A stretch of 64,000 nt of DNA from the NCBI GenBank assembly GCA_905182985.1, contig CAJJDN010000147.1, positions 1 through 64,000 on the forward strand, written 5' to 3'. The first letter of the stretch is position 1. Each line of letters starts with the position of its first letter. The stretch is from Paramecium sonneborni (Eukaryota; Ciliophora; Oligohymenophorea; Peniculida; Parameciidae). The position numbers and the translations under genes were made by a program. This document shows, piece after piece, positions 23,997 through 37,764 of this stretch. The notes beneath the pieces are model-generated. The model was given only the letters and a program-made list of their open reading frames with translations, searched no databases and was not told where the DNA came from.

Positions 23997-25970
23997 AAGA
24001 TAAAATGAAAAAGAAATACATTCAAAACTAACTTATTAATTTTCTTATTATTCACCTTATTGATTCCTTTATAAACTCAAATATTAAAAATAAATACTTA
24101 TTTTACTAATGTGTTTGACGATTTCTTTGCATAAATGATCAAATAGAAATATAATTAAAATTATTATTAGATTAAATGATTGTGATAAATTATATTGATT
24201 ATAACTTCAATTATGGCTCTCATCCCTACTTTTGTGTTTGACCATCAACACTTTTTAAAAACAACATATTATTCAAATATAATATTATTTTCAATAATAA
24301 AATTCCATAAAAATTATTTTTGAAAATTCATTTTTTTAAAAATTGCATTTTTGATTATTAAAATTTTATAACCTTTTTTGTATTCAATGACTAAGGTTTG
24401 TCAAATGATGATATAATTACGCAAATCCTTCAAATCAAGGTTTCTCTGGAAATTTAAAGATAATTTGTAAACAAATTAAAATTTTTAATTTGAGAATTCG
24501 TCATCCTCAGGAAAATAGTGGAATCTTTGTCAACATTAATCAGCTCTATTAAATTTAGTTTCATCAAATAAAATAGTTTAGAATAAGCATACTGCATATT
24601 AAAGCATATTAAAAGTGAATAAATAAATTTCTGATAATATACCCATATTAAATAGCTGACAAATTAACTTAAATAAAAATATACATTACCCATTCTTAAT
24701 AAGTAGCTATACTTGTTTATATGATACAAATTAGAGTACTTTAATAAAATCATCGGTACAATACAGTTTAACTTAAGGTGGTTCAATTATTTTAGGGAAT
24801 AAAAAGTTGTTATAATTAGAAAGGATTGCTATTATAATGCAAATTTTAGAGAAGGAATGTAATAACCAATCAAATTTATCTATTAAAGAGAAAATATTGC
24901 TCGGCTGTATGGAAATAATTATGCTTATACTGAGATTTCAAGTGAATTGACAATCTCTTTTAATAGAACGACAGGATTAAAAAAAGAAGAAATTATTAAT
25001 ATAAAGAATCTGCATATTGAGTAGATTGTAATCAATCTTATGAGCTTTCAAATTTAAAAAGTGCGATACCCCTTTGATCTAAATGGATAACTAAATTTAT
25101 AATGATAAATTAAATATAAGGGAGTATCACAAAAATAATTTCCTTCATAACTTTTTTCAAGTATTACCATGTCAATTAAAAGAAATGAAAAATCAAACTA
25201 AAGATATTTTGTACTATGTAATTCTACTTAAATTATATTCTCTAACAATTTATTCTGATAAATGCTCCATTAAGAATGAATTAAAATTTTAAGAAAATAT
25301 TTTATATTTAGCAATCAAAAAGTGCTAAATTTAGGAAGTTTATTAAATATTCCTTTTTTACAAGAAATTGCATGTTGTTAATCACGTATAAACGTTAATT
25401 TAAATAACAAATTATAATTTTTGTGTTAACATTACCACTAATTTTAAAATTCACATAGTAAAATTAATAATAATAGAATAAAAAAAAATTAATTAGTAAT
25501 ATATTAAATTTGATAAGACCTATTGATATACATAACTTTGTTTTTCGACAAATATATTAAGAATTTCTATTAAAAAATGAAAATTTTTTAGAGTTTCAAA
25601 AAATTTTTTCGATTTATTTTATAAATAAATCAGGATGAAAATGTTTTTATTTATTAACAATTATCAATTTTTATTTTAAAACTGTATCCCCTACTCCTAT
25701 TATCAAATTTCCAATAATTTTGTAGCAACCCTCTCTCTTGTAAAATCTCAGAGTTTCTCAAAAGTCTAACAATAATATTAGTTATGGTTTTATATCAACC
25801 ACACTCTATATACCTTGAAAAAATATTTTAGCCAACATCATAGTTAGGTAATTATTAAAAAGTATAGACAAATAATGTCTCTGATTAATAAATAGAAGGA
25901 ATAATATAAAAAATTAATTAAATATGGGATTGTAAATTAAAATAATTCATTTAAGCAGTCGAGTTTCTAA
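23997..25970. other. Long intergenic region
   Basis: About 2 kb of AT-rich DNA between the divergently oriented RING gene and the WD40 fragment. Short frames exist on both strands, but I recognise nothing. Confidence 0.4.
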
Positions 25971-26090
25971 TTGATATTAAGCATATTTTTATCAGTTTTA
26001 CATCAAAAATATTCTTAGAAGATGGAACTACTTTAGCTTCAGGTTGTGTTGATGACTCAATTCGTTTATGGGATAATGATTAAAATTATT
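25971..26090 (+). pseudogene. Single WD40 repeat fragment
   Basis: A plus-strand frame reads EDGTTLASGCVDDSIRLWDN, the core of one WD40 blade. It closely resembles the repeats of the WD40 gene at 56.8-58 kb. It is flanked by T-runs and stops, so it is an isolated relic. Confidence 0.6.
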
Positions 26091-26434
26091 AAATATTTAA
26101 CTTGTTTTTTTATTAATTTTTTTTTCGAAAAACATACATTATTTTTTTATAAAATAGTTTTTACAATTTTTTTTTATCTGACATAAAAAAGAATGCCATT
26201 TCATCCAATTTTATGAGACTGCTGAAACAATCACTAATAACGGCAAACCCGAAACCAACCCTTGCATTTTGAACAAATTTACAAATTGGTTATTTGATTC
26301 AATTTTATTTTCAACAACAACAAGCTTTTAATGAGCAAACCCTTTTCATATTTTTTACAATATTTATAATTTCACCAGAAAACCCTTTAATTCTATCATT
26401 TGGAGTAAATTTATTAAAAAGAAATAATTTATTA

Positions 26435-29400
26435 ATGACCCCAACAATTTTAAGAGGAGGAGGAGTACCTATTGGCAAATAAATTTGGGATTTAAATTTA
26501 GATAAAATAAGAAATCCCACTGAAGAAAATTTTACAAACACTCTTTAATGGTTATCATATTAAAATAAAAAAATTTAAAAAAAACTGGAGATGATTGTCT
26601 AATAAGAGAATAAGGAAAATTTAAATGAATTAGAGGCTAAGGGATATTAAGAGAAAATAATTAATTTAAATAAATTAGAGAAAGGCCTATCATCCATTTT
26701 AATGAGCATTAAAGAATTTGCACCTACATCCTTATTGAAAGTTATTCAACTACTTAATTTTTGTATAGATTTATCAATAGGAATAATTAAATATACAATT
26801 AGATGTAATTATGTGCTTGAAATTGATAAATAATTATTGTTAAATTATATTTAAGATTTGGAAACCAATGACTGTTTCAAGCTCAATTTAGGGAGTGGAT
26901 TTTTCATACAACTATTTATCCTTAAAACTGCAATATCATTAACACCAACAAATGAAGAAGATTTAAGAAATTTGATTGAATTATTTCCTACAGAATTTCC
27001 AAAATATTAATATCAATACATAAAAAAAGAGGATAAAGAATAAGCGAAAAACTAATTGAATGAGATAATAGATAAAGTGTGTGAATCTATTGTGCTTTGT
27101 GACAATTTTTAAACAAATCATGAAAATTGCGATTATCAGATCAGGAATATGTTCAAATAATTCTATCTCTTTGAGAAATTAAAATCATTTATTGAGATGG
27201 AAATTTCTAAATTAGATACTGTTAAAATTACATAATTATGCTTGTAAATTGAAGAGTTATCCAAGTTTATTAATTATTCCAAAAATCAAATCAGTCATTA
27301 TTTTTGGATGAATCTAATATCAAAACTCTTATATGGTTAATTATCAATATTGGTAAAAATTGAAAAAAAAGAAAAACAAATTAATTGTTTTTGTGGTTAT
27401 TAATCGGAAACCAATTTAAAAATTCTTGAGTAAGGGGAAATTTAGAAATAGTTATTGTGGAGATTCAAAAGTTAAATTTACAAGATTAGTTTTCAATCTC
27501 CTCTTATTTTTGAAAGTGATTTCAAACTTCAAATAGCTGAAAATTACAACTCATAAAATTCAACTTTAAATTTTTTAAAGTATGCCTTGAGCACTGAGAA
27601 TATTTTGAAATACTTGATCAATCTTCAAACTGAAACAAATATTTTAGAATTAAAAAGAATTCAATTAATTAAAGATATCAAATAATTATTGAAAGACTCT
27701 ACAATTATTAAGTATAATTAAGAATATAGAAAATTATAAATATAAAAAGTAAAAGATATGAATAAGGATATTAAATTTATTTAAGTGTAATTCTAATTTA
27801 TAGTACTTGAATGTTTCAATATTCTATAAGAATTTGGTTCATTTTTTAAATTGATAACAATTTACGAGTAAGCTTTTAATTTAAGTGAACATAAAATAAT
27901 TCTTAATTAAATCATAAAATAATAAGACAAATAAAATTTTCTTGATTTAAAAGTTGATATTCTAAATGAGGCTAAAAATATCAATTTGGAAATACATGGA
28001 TATATAGAATTTTTAAAGCGCATTTCCTTTGTTAAAAATAGAAAATTAGAATTAGAGGAATTGGATTAATTGAAAAAAGAGTTAGAGAATTTGAAAAAGT
28101 AAAATCTAAAATACTTAATGATAAACTTAATTGAATAGGCGAAATAATTAGAAGAAAACTTAGTAAAATTTAAGAAGACTTGTTTTTAATCAATTTAAAA
28201 TTAATATAAGCCAAATAAAAATTTTAATTTTTGCAATTTCTACTAAAACAACTCTTTTACAATAAAAGAATTTTTGAAAATCATCATTTATTTGAAAGAA
28301 ACTTCCGGAAAGCTAGTATTTCAAGAAACTATCAAGATTTTAATTTAGGTGATAAATTAAAAGGATTTGCACTAAAAATAATAAAAATAAATATTTGAAA
28401 ATATAATTTGTGAAACTGAAAAAGGAATTAAATTGCTAAGCTAATATTAAAAATTTTATGAATCTATTGAATCCTTTAATTAGGAATAGATTAAAATTAT
28501 TATTCTTTTAGAAATTGAGAGAATAAAAAAGATTAAAATGAAAGTTGATCAAATAACAAATAACTAAGAAGAAATTAATCAAATAAATAATAATATTGAA
28601 AGTTTAATTTAACATCAATAACTAATTTAATTGGAAAAACTAGAAAAGGATCAAAATGTTTCAATTATCAAATGTAGTACAGTTAAATAATTGTAGTTTT
28701 TAAAGAATATTTAATAACAACTTAAAACATTAAAGTTCGAATTTGAAACTGAAAATAAGGTTATTGATGAAATCAGAAGTTTATTAAAAAACTAAAATAT
28801 TGATTTTTAATATTTAAATGAGAAGTTGAATAATATTAGACATTTCACAAGTCAAAATATCTTAAATCCCATAAACTATAAACTTTGATGAAGGATTATT
28901 TTGCTACTTTTTTCAACAATTAATTAATTGGCGAGCAATCTCAGGTTTAATTTACTCATTCAAACTTTAAATGACTATAACAAAAAGAGATTAAAAAAAA
29001 ATAGATTATGAATCCTTTGATTAAGATGATTCTGATCTATATGACTATAAATCTAATTCATGTTGGATTTTATAAAATTATAATTGCTTTTTTCAATTTA
29101 AAGAAGGTTTAATTTATGAATTAATAAATATTATAAGCTTATGTTCAGTTTAAGATATCAAAATAATGGCATTTTGTAAAATATTGGATATTTGGAAGTA
29201 TGAGACTAAATCTAATGAGCTTTCTTTATTTCAACATGAAAAACTTATGGAATTATGTTTTAATTATATAAACAAGCAACAATCATCAATTTAAAAATTT
29301 TTTAATGATAAAGAACTCGAGGTAACCAACATAAACACATTAATAGAATTTTTGGTGTAGTATTCAATAAATGAAAATCTTATTAATGCAATGAATCATA

Positions 29401-32400
29401 TGAAATAACAATATTACAAAACTAAAAATTAAGTAGGAAGCTAATAATTAAATTTCCAAAATGAATTGAATAAGTTTAAAGTGTAAATTCTGAACTAATA
29501 AAATTTTTTAATTTTCATACCAATTTTGTGCAAAGAAATAAACAAATTTGATGAATCAGTTTTTACTCCACTTTTTTCAAATGAAACATGTATTTTTGAA
29601 AATAAAATATAGGGTTTCTTATCAAAAACAAATTAAAACTAAATGTTATTTATTTATGGACAAGCTGGATCAGGCAAAAGCTATATTTTAAGGAAAATTG
29701 AAGAAATTATATGGAATTAAGAGGGATGTTGTTAATTTCCTATATTTGTACCCTCATCTAATGAAAATAAATCATCAACATTATTTATTGATAATATTTT
29801 ATAAGCGCTACCATATTCATTTACTTCGTCCTAAGTATAATAATTTAAATAAGCAGTTTATACAAATTAAAATGATATCATCTTAATTATAGATAATACC
29901 AATTATCTTGTTGATTATGATTTCATTAGAAAAATATAAAATGATTGGAAGAACGTTAAATTTATTTATTCTATAAAATCAGCCCCAATATGTATTAAAA
30001 CATTAAAAAAAATAAATACTATTTCTAAATTAATTTAAATTAATTAATTTTAACTACTGCCATTTGGTGAAATCTAAGTGAAAGAATATATTTCATAGTA
30101 ATTGTTTAATCAATTCTTAATGAAGTAAAAGAAATAATCAAATAATATAAATAATTCAGCTTTTTTTAATGATTTAGAAGATTTAAAATTAAAATTTAGA
30201 AAAAATGATATTATGAGGTTAATTGATTTTTTTAACATAAATTTACTTTAGATCACTCCATTCTATCTGAAAATACTGTTAGATGGGTTTTCAAAATTTG
30301 AAAATTTGAATTCAAGTATTAAAATTTTTAAACGTAATTTTCTTGAAAGATATTCAGAAATTTAGTAAAGAAAAAAGCTTATTGAAAATTATAGGTAAAT
30401 AGATGATAATTACTGGAAAACTGAAAAATTTTAGGATTAAAAAATTTATAATGCTATCAAAATTGAATCCTAAAGAAAATGGGAAAGCCTTGATTTCTAA
30501 AAGTTGAAGAATTTAATATTTTTCGAATCTTTAACAAACGATAAGATAATTTAGGATAATCCTCACACTTTAATTTATTTCCAAAACCTTAAATTGATTG
30601 ACATTTATTAATTATTTGTTGATTTTTGTTTGGAAGAGCACTATACAGAAGATAATCTAATTCAAAAGAAATAACTTAAAAAAATATTAAGGAATATCAC
30701 TTTAGAAATGTATAAAAATGAAATAAACCAATCCATACCGATATCATAGCTTAGGAATTACTCAGATATTTAAAAGGACAAACTTTTGAAAATTTAATTC
30801 CTCTAATGTATAGAAGGATAGGCTATCTAATTTATTAATAGTTAAATTTCTGATTACTTTGTCATTACATATATACTCAAATTTTTTTAAAAAGCCCCGC
30901 AATTCCAATTTTATGTTCTTAATGGAGTAATTTCTTAATTAAATCAAGATCAAATGAGTTACACATACGAAAAACTCAAAGAAAAATTACAAAATTCCAG
31001 ATTAGTAGATGAAAAAGATTTATAATTTATTAATTATGCACATTCTGAAAAACTTAATAAAATAAATTTCTCTACATTGTAATTTGAAGGAATTTTAAAG
31101 TTTTTGCATTATTAAATAAGATATTGGTTGCCAGAATTAGAAAATCAATTAATCACAATTATTAGATTATCTTCATTATGTAATGAATTTGTTTAAGTGT
31201 CTTCAAATTGTTTATTTTTCTATTGCAAAATATTTGGTGCTTTATAAAATATAGATTTAAGCAAAATAAACATTTCTAATATTAAAATGATTGGATTGTC
31301 TTTTTATAAAGTTAACTTATTTGGAAGCCTATTTTCTAATGTTGATATAAGCAGCTGTGCATTTAATTAATCAAATTTAGAATTATCAAAATGGAATAAC
31401 ATTAATTTTATTTAATAATTTGAAATTGAAACATCAGAATTTACTTGTATTGGAATTTCACCTGATGGATTATAATTCTCATCAGGGTAAAAAGACGGCA
31501 ATATTATATTATGGGATATTAAAGGAGGTTTATAAATAGGAAAACTTTAAGGTCATTTGAATGAAGTTGAATCAGTTGCTTACTCATCAGATGCATTAAA
31601 ATTGGTTTCTGGCGGAAGCGATTCATTACTAATTCTCTGGGATATTGATTTACAGAAAGAGCTATTTAAAAGGAATGAACACAAATGTAAAATTTTGGCT
31701 GTTGTGTTTTCATAAGATAATAATCTTATTGCATCAAGTGATATAAGCAGCTTAATTGTGATTGTTAATATAAATCAAAAAAATGTTCTTCTGCAATTTA
31801 AACTAAACATTATGCTAACAAAATAAATTTACTTTTTTGATAGAGATCAGTATTTGATATTTGGAAGTATAACTAGAATAATAAAACTATGGAAAATAGA
31901 TTTATAAAACGGCAAAGATTTTGCTCTAAAAAATAATCACAAAGACTTGATAAATTGTATAGCGATATCTTCTGATTAAAAGTTTATAGCTTCAGGTAGC
32001 AAAGATAATACTATAATCATTTGGAGTATTCTAAAAATTGAGGAAATAAATTAATTGAAAGGTCATACTAAATAAATAAATGATATTAAATTTAAACATT
32101 AGAATACTTAATTGATTTCCTGTAGTTCAGATTAAACAATAAGAATATGGAATTTATAGAATAATTAAGAAATAGTAAGATTGTAATCTCATTCTTCTGA
32201 AGTTAAGTAAATTTTGTTAACTTCGAATGAGTAAATATTGATATCATACAGTTCTGATTCGTCAATCAAACTTTGGGACATAGGTTGCCATTGTGTCCAT
32301 TCAAAATTTATAAATTACCCAGATTAAACTGTGAATTTATTAAAATTTTCTTCAAATGAGGAATATCTGGCCATAGCTCTTTATAATGATATAGAAATAT

Positions 32401-35300
32401 GGAGTGTTATAAATTTCATAAAAATCAATTAACTTCTTGGCCATTCTCAAAAATTAACTGCAATCATATTTAGCAATAACGATAACCAAATTATTTCTTC
32501 TAGTTTGGACAAAACAATAAGGGTCTGGTCAATTGATACTGGAGAATAATTGTATTTATTCTATGATGGTTATGGAATAAATAGTTTAATATATTTCTCT
32601 AATCTAAAGAAATTTGTTTACATAAGTCAAGATGAATTAGTTACTTTTGATGATTCATATGAATAAAAAAGAGAATAATTAAAGCATTTAGATAATTTTT
32701 CTCCTTTTATTTTATCTTAAAATATGTAACTCTTACTATTTAAAAATGATTTGAAATAGTTAATGCTAATTGATATTCAAAGAAACTTTTAAACTAGATA
32801 TTTAGATTTATAAAATAACTATTCAATCGACATGTGCAATTCTTTTTCAAAAGATATGAAATATATCGTATTTCCTATTCAAGATAAAAACATTTGTATT
32901 TTAAATTTAGAAGTTTTAGAATATAAAATAGTAGAAGGTCATACTGATAAAATTATATCATTAGAGTTTTGTAACAGCAAAACTTTTGTGTCAGCTGATT
33001 TTAACAAAACTATAATATTTTGGAATATTCAAAACATACATAATATAAGAATAATCTATCAAAAAGATGATCTTGAAAGTCCTATTAATTGTCTAGCATT
33101 TTCAGTCAAAAAATCAATTCTAACAGCTTCCAACTTATCGAATTAAATCATCTTCTATAAAGTTGGAACAGATATAGCAACCCTATCTTAAGAATAATCT
33201 ATAAATAATTTATCATTTTCAAATGATGGATAGATGATAGCAGCAGCAGTAGGAAAAAAATGTGAACTAAAAATGTGGAATTTTGAGACTAAAGAGGAAA
33301 TTAAAATGAATATTTTTGATGTCGAGCATATTATATTTACACCAGATAATAGAAAATTAATTCTGGTTAAAAAATTAACCAATACGCATTAAATAATATC
33401 ACTTGATCTTGAAACCAAAAGTCAAAAAGAAATAACAAAAACTAATTTTTTTATAAAATCTATTGATATTTCTTCTAATGGATAAACATTAGCTATTTCT
33501 TCAGATCATAAATTTATTAACCTATTTTATTTAGATGAAAATAAATTAGAAATATTAAAATGTAATTAAAAAATAGAAAAGACAGAAATCATAAAATTTC
33601 ATAACATTTCTGATTAATTAATAATTATTGATGATAATAAAATGATTACTTAGAGTATTTCAAATGAGAATTATTGCTAAAGTAGAAAACTTAGCTCAAG
33701 AATAACTTCAATCACAATAGCTCATGATGGATAGAAAATAGCTATATCTAACATTGATAATGAGATTCATTTTTGGTTATTCGAAATATATAAAGAGAAA
33801 GCAACTCTAACTTCACAGAAGCTAGAAAACAAAATAAACTGCCTTTGCTTTACTCAAGACGGAGAATATTTAGCAATAGGGAGTTAGGATCATTCAATTA
33901 GAATTTGGCATATTGCAAAGGCTATATAATGTTAAAAATAATAAATTTATGATTTACTCAAAAATTATGGTTCCTCATAGTTACCAATTTTTATTTAATA
34001 ATGTGAAATTTATAGATATGATGATCATCAAAAAGCGATATTTTAATTAATTTTTCATCCTCTTAAAAATATCTTGGTTTCCATTAGTGAAGACGGAGCT
34101 ATTAAGATAAGAAATATTCATGAAATTTAAGAAACCTTTAAAATAAATATTAGGAAAAAGCAAAATTATCCAATCTCTTATTCAGAAAATGGAGAATATT
34201 TAGCATTTTTAAATTATAATGATTAAGTTATCATATGGAATCTAAATTAAGATTAATTAATTAAAATATTGAGCAGTAAAGATATTTAGGAGGTTCTATA
34301 TTTAAAAATTTCTTAAAATGGAGAATAGTTAATATTATATTGTTAATCAAAAAAATTTAGACTTTGGAATCTTTTAAGGGATGAGCAAATTAAAGAGTAT
34401 CACTAAGAGATTTAAATGTGCTATTTTGATTGTGATTTCAACAATAATATAGCCTATATAAAAGAATATAAAGAAATATTTATAGTTAATTGGAAAGGTA
34501 ATTTATAAACTCAAAGTCCTATGATATAATAAGATGTCATTTCAATTTAATTGTCAAAATAAGGTAAATAATTAGTTAGTAGCTCATATAAAGAAATATA
34601 TATTTGGGCTTTAGAAGAAGAAATGGTCTTACACACCATTACAATTAGGACAGAAAATAACCCTAATATACAAAGAGTTATTTTTAGAGAAAATAATGAA
34701 AAATAAATCATTAGCTTATAAAACGGGAAAGTTAAATTTATCAACAAAGAAACTCAATAAGAAGAGTCAGGGGAATAAACTTTAAATGAAGAACTTATTC
34801 TAAATCCATATAACAAATTCAATTCAATTAAACATCAAATAGGTTATTATAAAATTATCTCTTCAAAATAATAACATTTATCAGCTGAATACTCAATTAT
34901 TAGAAACTCTGATTTTAGTTATAGTTTGATGTCATATAAAAAGTAAATTAAGATGGACCATATTAAAATTAGTATAAGCAAAACATTTTTAATTCTATTT
35001 CTTTCCAGTATGGATTTTTTATTTTTTATGTAAGAATGTCATTATCTGTAATAAATAAAAAAAAAAAGAGCATAACTACCTTTCAATAAAAATAATGCAT
35101 TAGGGCAAATTAGAACTTGGCCCTATTATTTAGTTTTTATAATTGAATTGATGATAAGATTCTCTCATTCAAAAAGCCTCAAACATTAATAATTAAATGC
35201 CTCAAATCTTTTGTTGTATGGAATGCTTACTCCGTTCAATATAATTAGGTGTTTTCCAAAAAGCCAAGATATTTAATGTATTTTTTATCGAACTTTATGA
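26435..35300 (+). CDS. Giant STAND/NACHT-like NTPase with pentapeptide and WD40 repeats (~2,950 aa), one frameshift
   Basis: The frame is open from 26,273. The first ATGs are at 26,435 and 26,591. The N-terminal ~800 codons are helical and coiled-coil-like. A one-base shift near 28,888 is needed to stay in frame. Around residue 1,075 comes a P-loop (MLFIYGQAGSGKSYILRKI), followed by a Walker B-like strand (DIILIIDNTNYL). A helical region follows, then a pentapeptide-like stretch (NIDLSKINISNIKMIGLSF). From about residue 1,670 there are some 20 degenerate WD40 blades (SPDGLQFSSGQKDGNIILWD, SGSKDNTIIIW) to the end. This is the architecture of NLR-like STAND proteins: sensor propellers restrain an NTPase that oligomerises on activation. 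Ligand and output are unknown. The frameshift could be a sequencing error or a sign of decay. A shifted frame downstream of 35,170 also looks coding, so the C-terminus is uncertain. Confidence 0.8.
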
Positions 35301-36200
35301 TTTCAGGTTCAAAAGTTTAACAAATGTAATCAATTTACTTGAAGTTGTTTTTTAATAATGATAACAATATTACAAACACTTTTATGTTTTACTATTTTAA
35401 AGTTTTAATCTTAATGAATTAAGATCTGATGACATTAAATCAAGGACATGATCAATTGGTAATTAATGAGGTCCAACACTTTATCATCATATTATCTAAA
35501 ACTTATAAATTAAAAAAATAAAGTGACCTCTTTATCTGAATCTAAATTTAAATAATATTAATTTTTTCCTAAGTAGCTTTTAATATTAAATTATAATTTT
35601 TTTCAGGTTCTGGATATTTCATAGTATTTATCAATGTTAATCTTTTTATCAATAGTTAATTATTTAATTTAATAATAGATTATAAATTTAAAATAATCTA
35701 AAACTCTAATTATCAACATACCTAATTTAAAATGGGGGTTCGTAATATTAATTAAGGCGCTTATAAAAAAATAAAAAATTACAGTAAAGTTAATAACTCG
35801 AAAGGTAATCTACTTTGGTTGATACAGCAATAATAATTGCAAGTTTCAGGAAAAGCTAGTCATAATTAAGAATAATCAATAAAAAGATTAATTAAAATTC
35901 GCCAACTTATATTAAACTCAAGATAGTATTTTTAAAAAATTCGCATATTCATCCCCAAAATTCTTGCCCTAATCAAGCATAAGTATTAGATAATGGCTCA
36001 TTAGGATAATGAAAAATGATTTTTAAATAATAACCATTAAGATTATTGATTTCTGATGAATGGAAGCACTCAGTTAATGAAATTATTAATTATGATTGGA
36101 ATGAAGCTTATTGAAATGTTTATGAATTATAGATTCAATTATTTAGAAAATAGTAATATGAAAAATGAAGAATAATATAAAGGTTGTCGAGATTAAATTT
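35301..36200. other. 3' flank, unrecognised
   Basis: On the plus strand a frame shifted relative to the NTPase continues to about 35,540 with weak WD40-like features (FMISGSKVQQM). Beyond that I see nothing I can support. Confidence 0.35.
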
Positions 36201-37250
36201 AATTTCTAATACGGCGTTTCTACTCAACTTTATTAATGAATCAATTTTATCTTTTACATATTAGTTACAATACTTAGTACAGACACCTTTATGATCTTTT
36301 TGTTCCTTCTTATGTTCTTTATAAATATTTTACTTGTTCACCTAGAGAATTAGATACTTGGCTTACCTTAAGAAATGCTTGCTTTGATATTTTATAACTA
36401 GTCTTCTTCTTTTGTAATTGGCTTGATTTTTTAATATAGAATCAGCTATAATTTATTAGCAGTCTATTTTGCAAGCATCATCTTTAAAATTTAAAGTTTC
36501 TCTAACTAAACTAACAATTTATTGAATGGATATTAAAGCAATTATATCTTGTGCATTTTTCTGGCATTTAGCAATTAAATTCTTTATTAATTTTATTGTG
36601 ATATCTTCTCACCCAAAAGCCTTTAAATATTTAAATTAAATTTTCATTATATTTAATCCATGAATATCTATATCCTAAAATGTCTAGTGATAAATTAGTA
36701 AATTATATAATAATTAAAAAATAAAATATACTGACTTAAAATATTATCTATACTTGTTTAGAAGTTGAGAAATTATAGATTAATTTGATGGGAATAAAAT
36801 CTTAAATTATGTTCATAAATTCTCAAATGTGATATCAAACTACCACCATCTTCTAAATTAATAGTCAATTAATAACTAATTAACTATTATGATTAATTTA
36901 AAAACACTTAGTTCATTAAGTATTCTAAAATATGAAAATAATTTTAAAAAAGATAATTCCTAGATTTGTTAAATTATAGAAATTCAATAAAGTTGATAGT
37001 AAACAGAATTCATCAGTTTAATCAATCATATGTTTAAATTCCCACACTCCTTACGAACCTTTTTCCCAAATTATAAAGTGACTGACTCCAAGCTGATTCT
37101 CCTCTAGATTTAACTTTAACTTTTAATTGTCCATTATGTCTTAAAAAACTTTCTTAAAACTAATTAATTTTGTTTATAATTCTATAGCTCCCATGCATTC
37201 AGACCATAAAGCCTTTAATTCTCCTTCAGTGATGGATCACAAGCAACCAT
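36201..37250 (-). pseudogene. Degenerate unidentified gene
   Basis: Minus-strand segments look coding: SITEGELKALWSECMGAIEL near 37,230-37,170, and further down KCQKNAQDIIALISIQQ to KDHKGVCTKYCNQY near 36,590-36,240. The latter spans a possible 25-nt GT-AG intron. The segments are in different frames with TGA stops between them. No domain is recognised. It is probably a decaying gene. Confidence 0.3.
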
Positions 37251-37764
37251 TAGGATTGGAAGCTATTGTTTATAATATTTTTCTAAGTCAAAAGTACGAA
37301 GGTTAAGATTATTGATTTTACAACATTCAACTGATGAATCTTTTATATTAAGATTAAAGTAGTAAATCGTAATTAATGAAATATAAATGAATAAATATTG
37401 GAGAATATTAAAAAAGAGATAGATACTTGCTTAATTTTGTATTAAAATTGATATGATTTAGAAGATTGAAAGAATTAAATTGTCTAATTTTTCATAATTT
37501 TTCTTTAGAAATATAATTAATTTGTTTAACAATTCTTTGTGCTAAATTAGTCACATGATTTAAAGTAATTTTCTCAAAAATTTTTTTATTTATTTATTTA
37601 TTTTAATAGAATTAAGTTATTTGGACAATAAGAGTGAGTCAAATCATACTACTTAGGAAATTTTTTATGAATCAGAACAATAATTTGAGTTTTATCGCTT
37701 GATATTGATTCTTCCTTTTTATCATTTTTTCGAAATAGACTTCCAAATTACATCTATTAGAATT

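Noticed and set aside
26244..26262. Internal telomere-like sequence (also near 6,487)
   Set aside because: Short AACC-rich strings without repeated C4A2/C3A3 units. Not telomeric.
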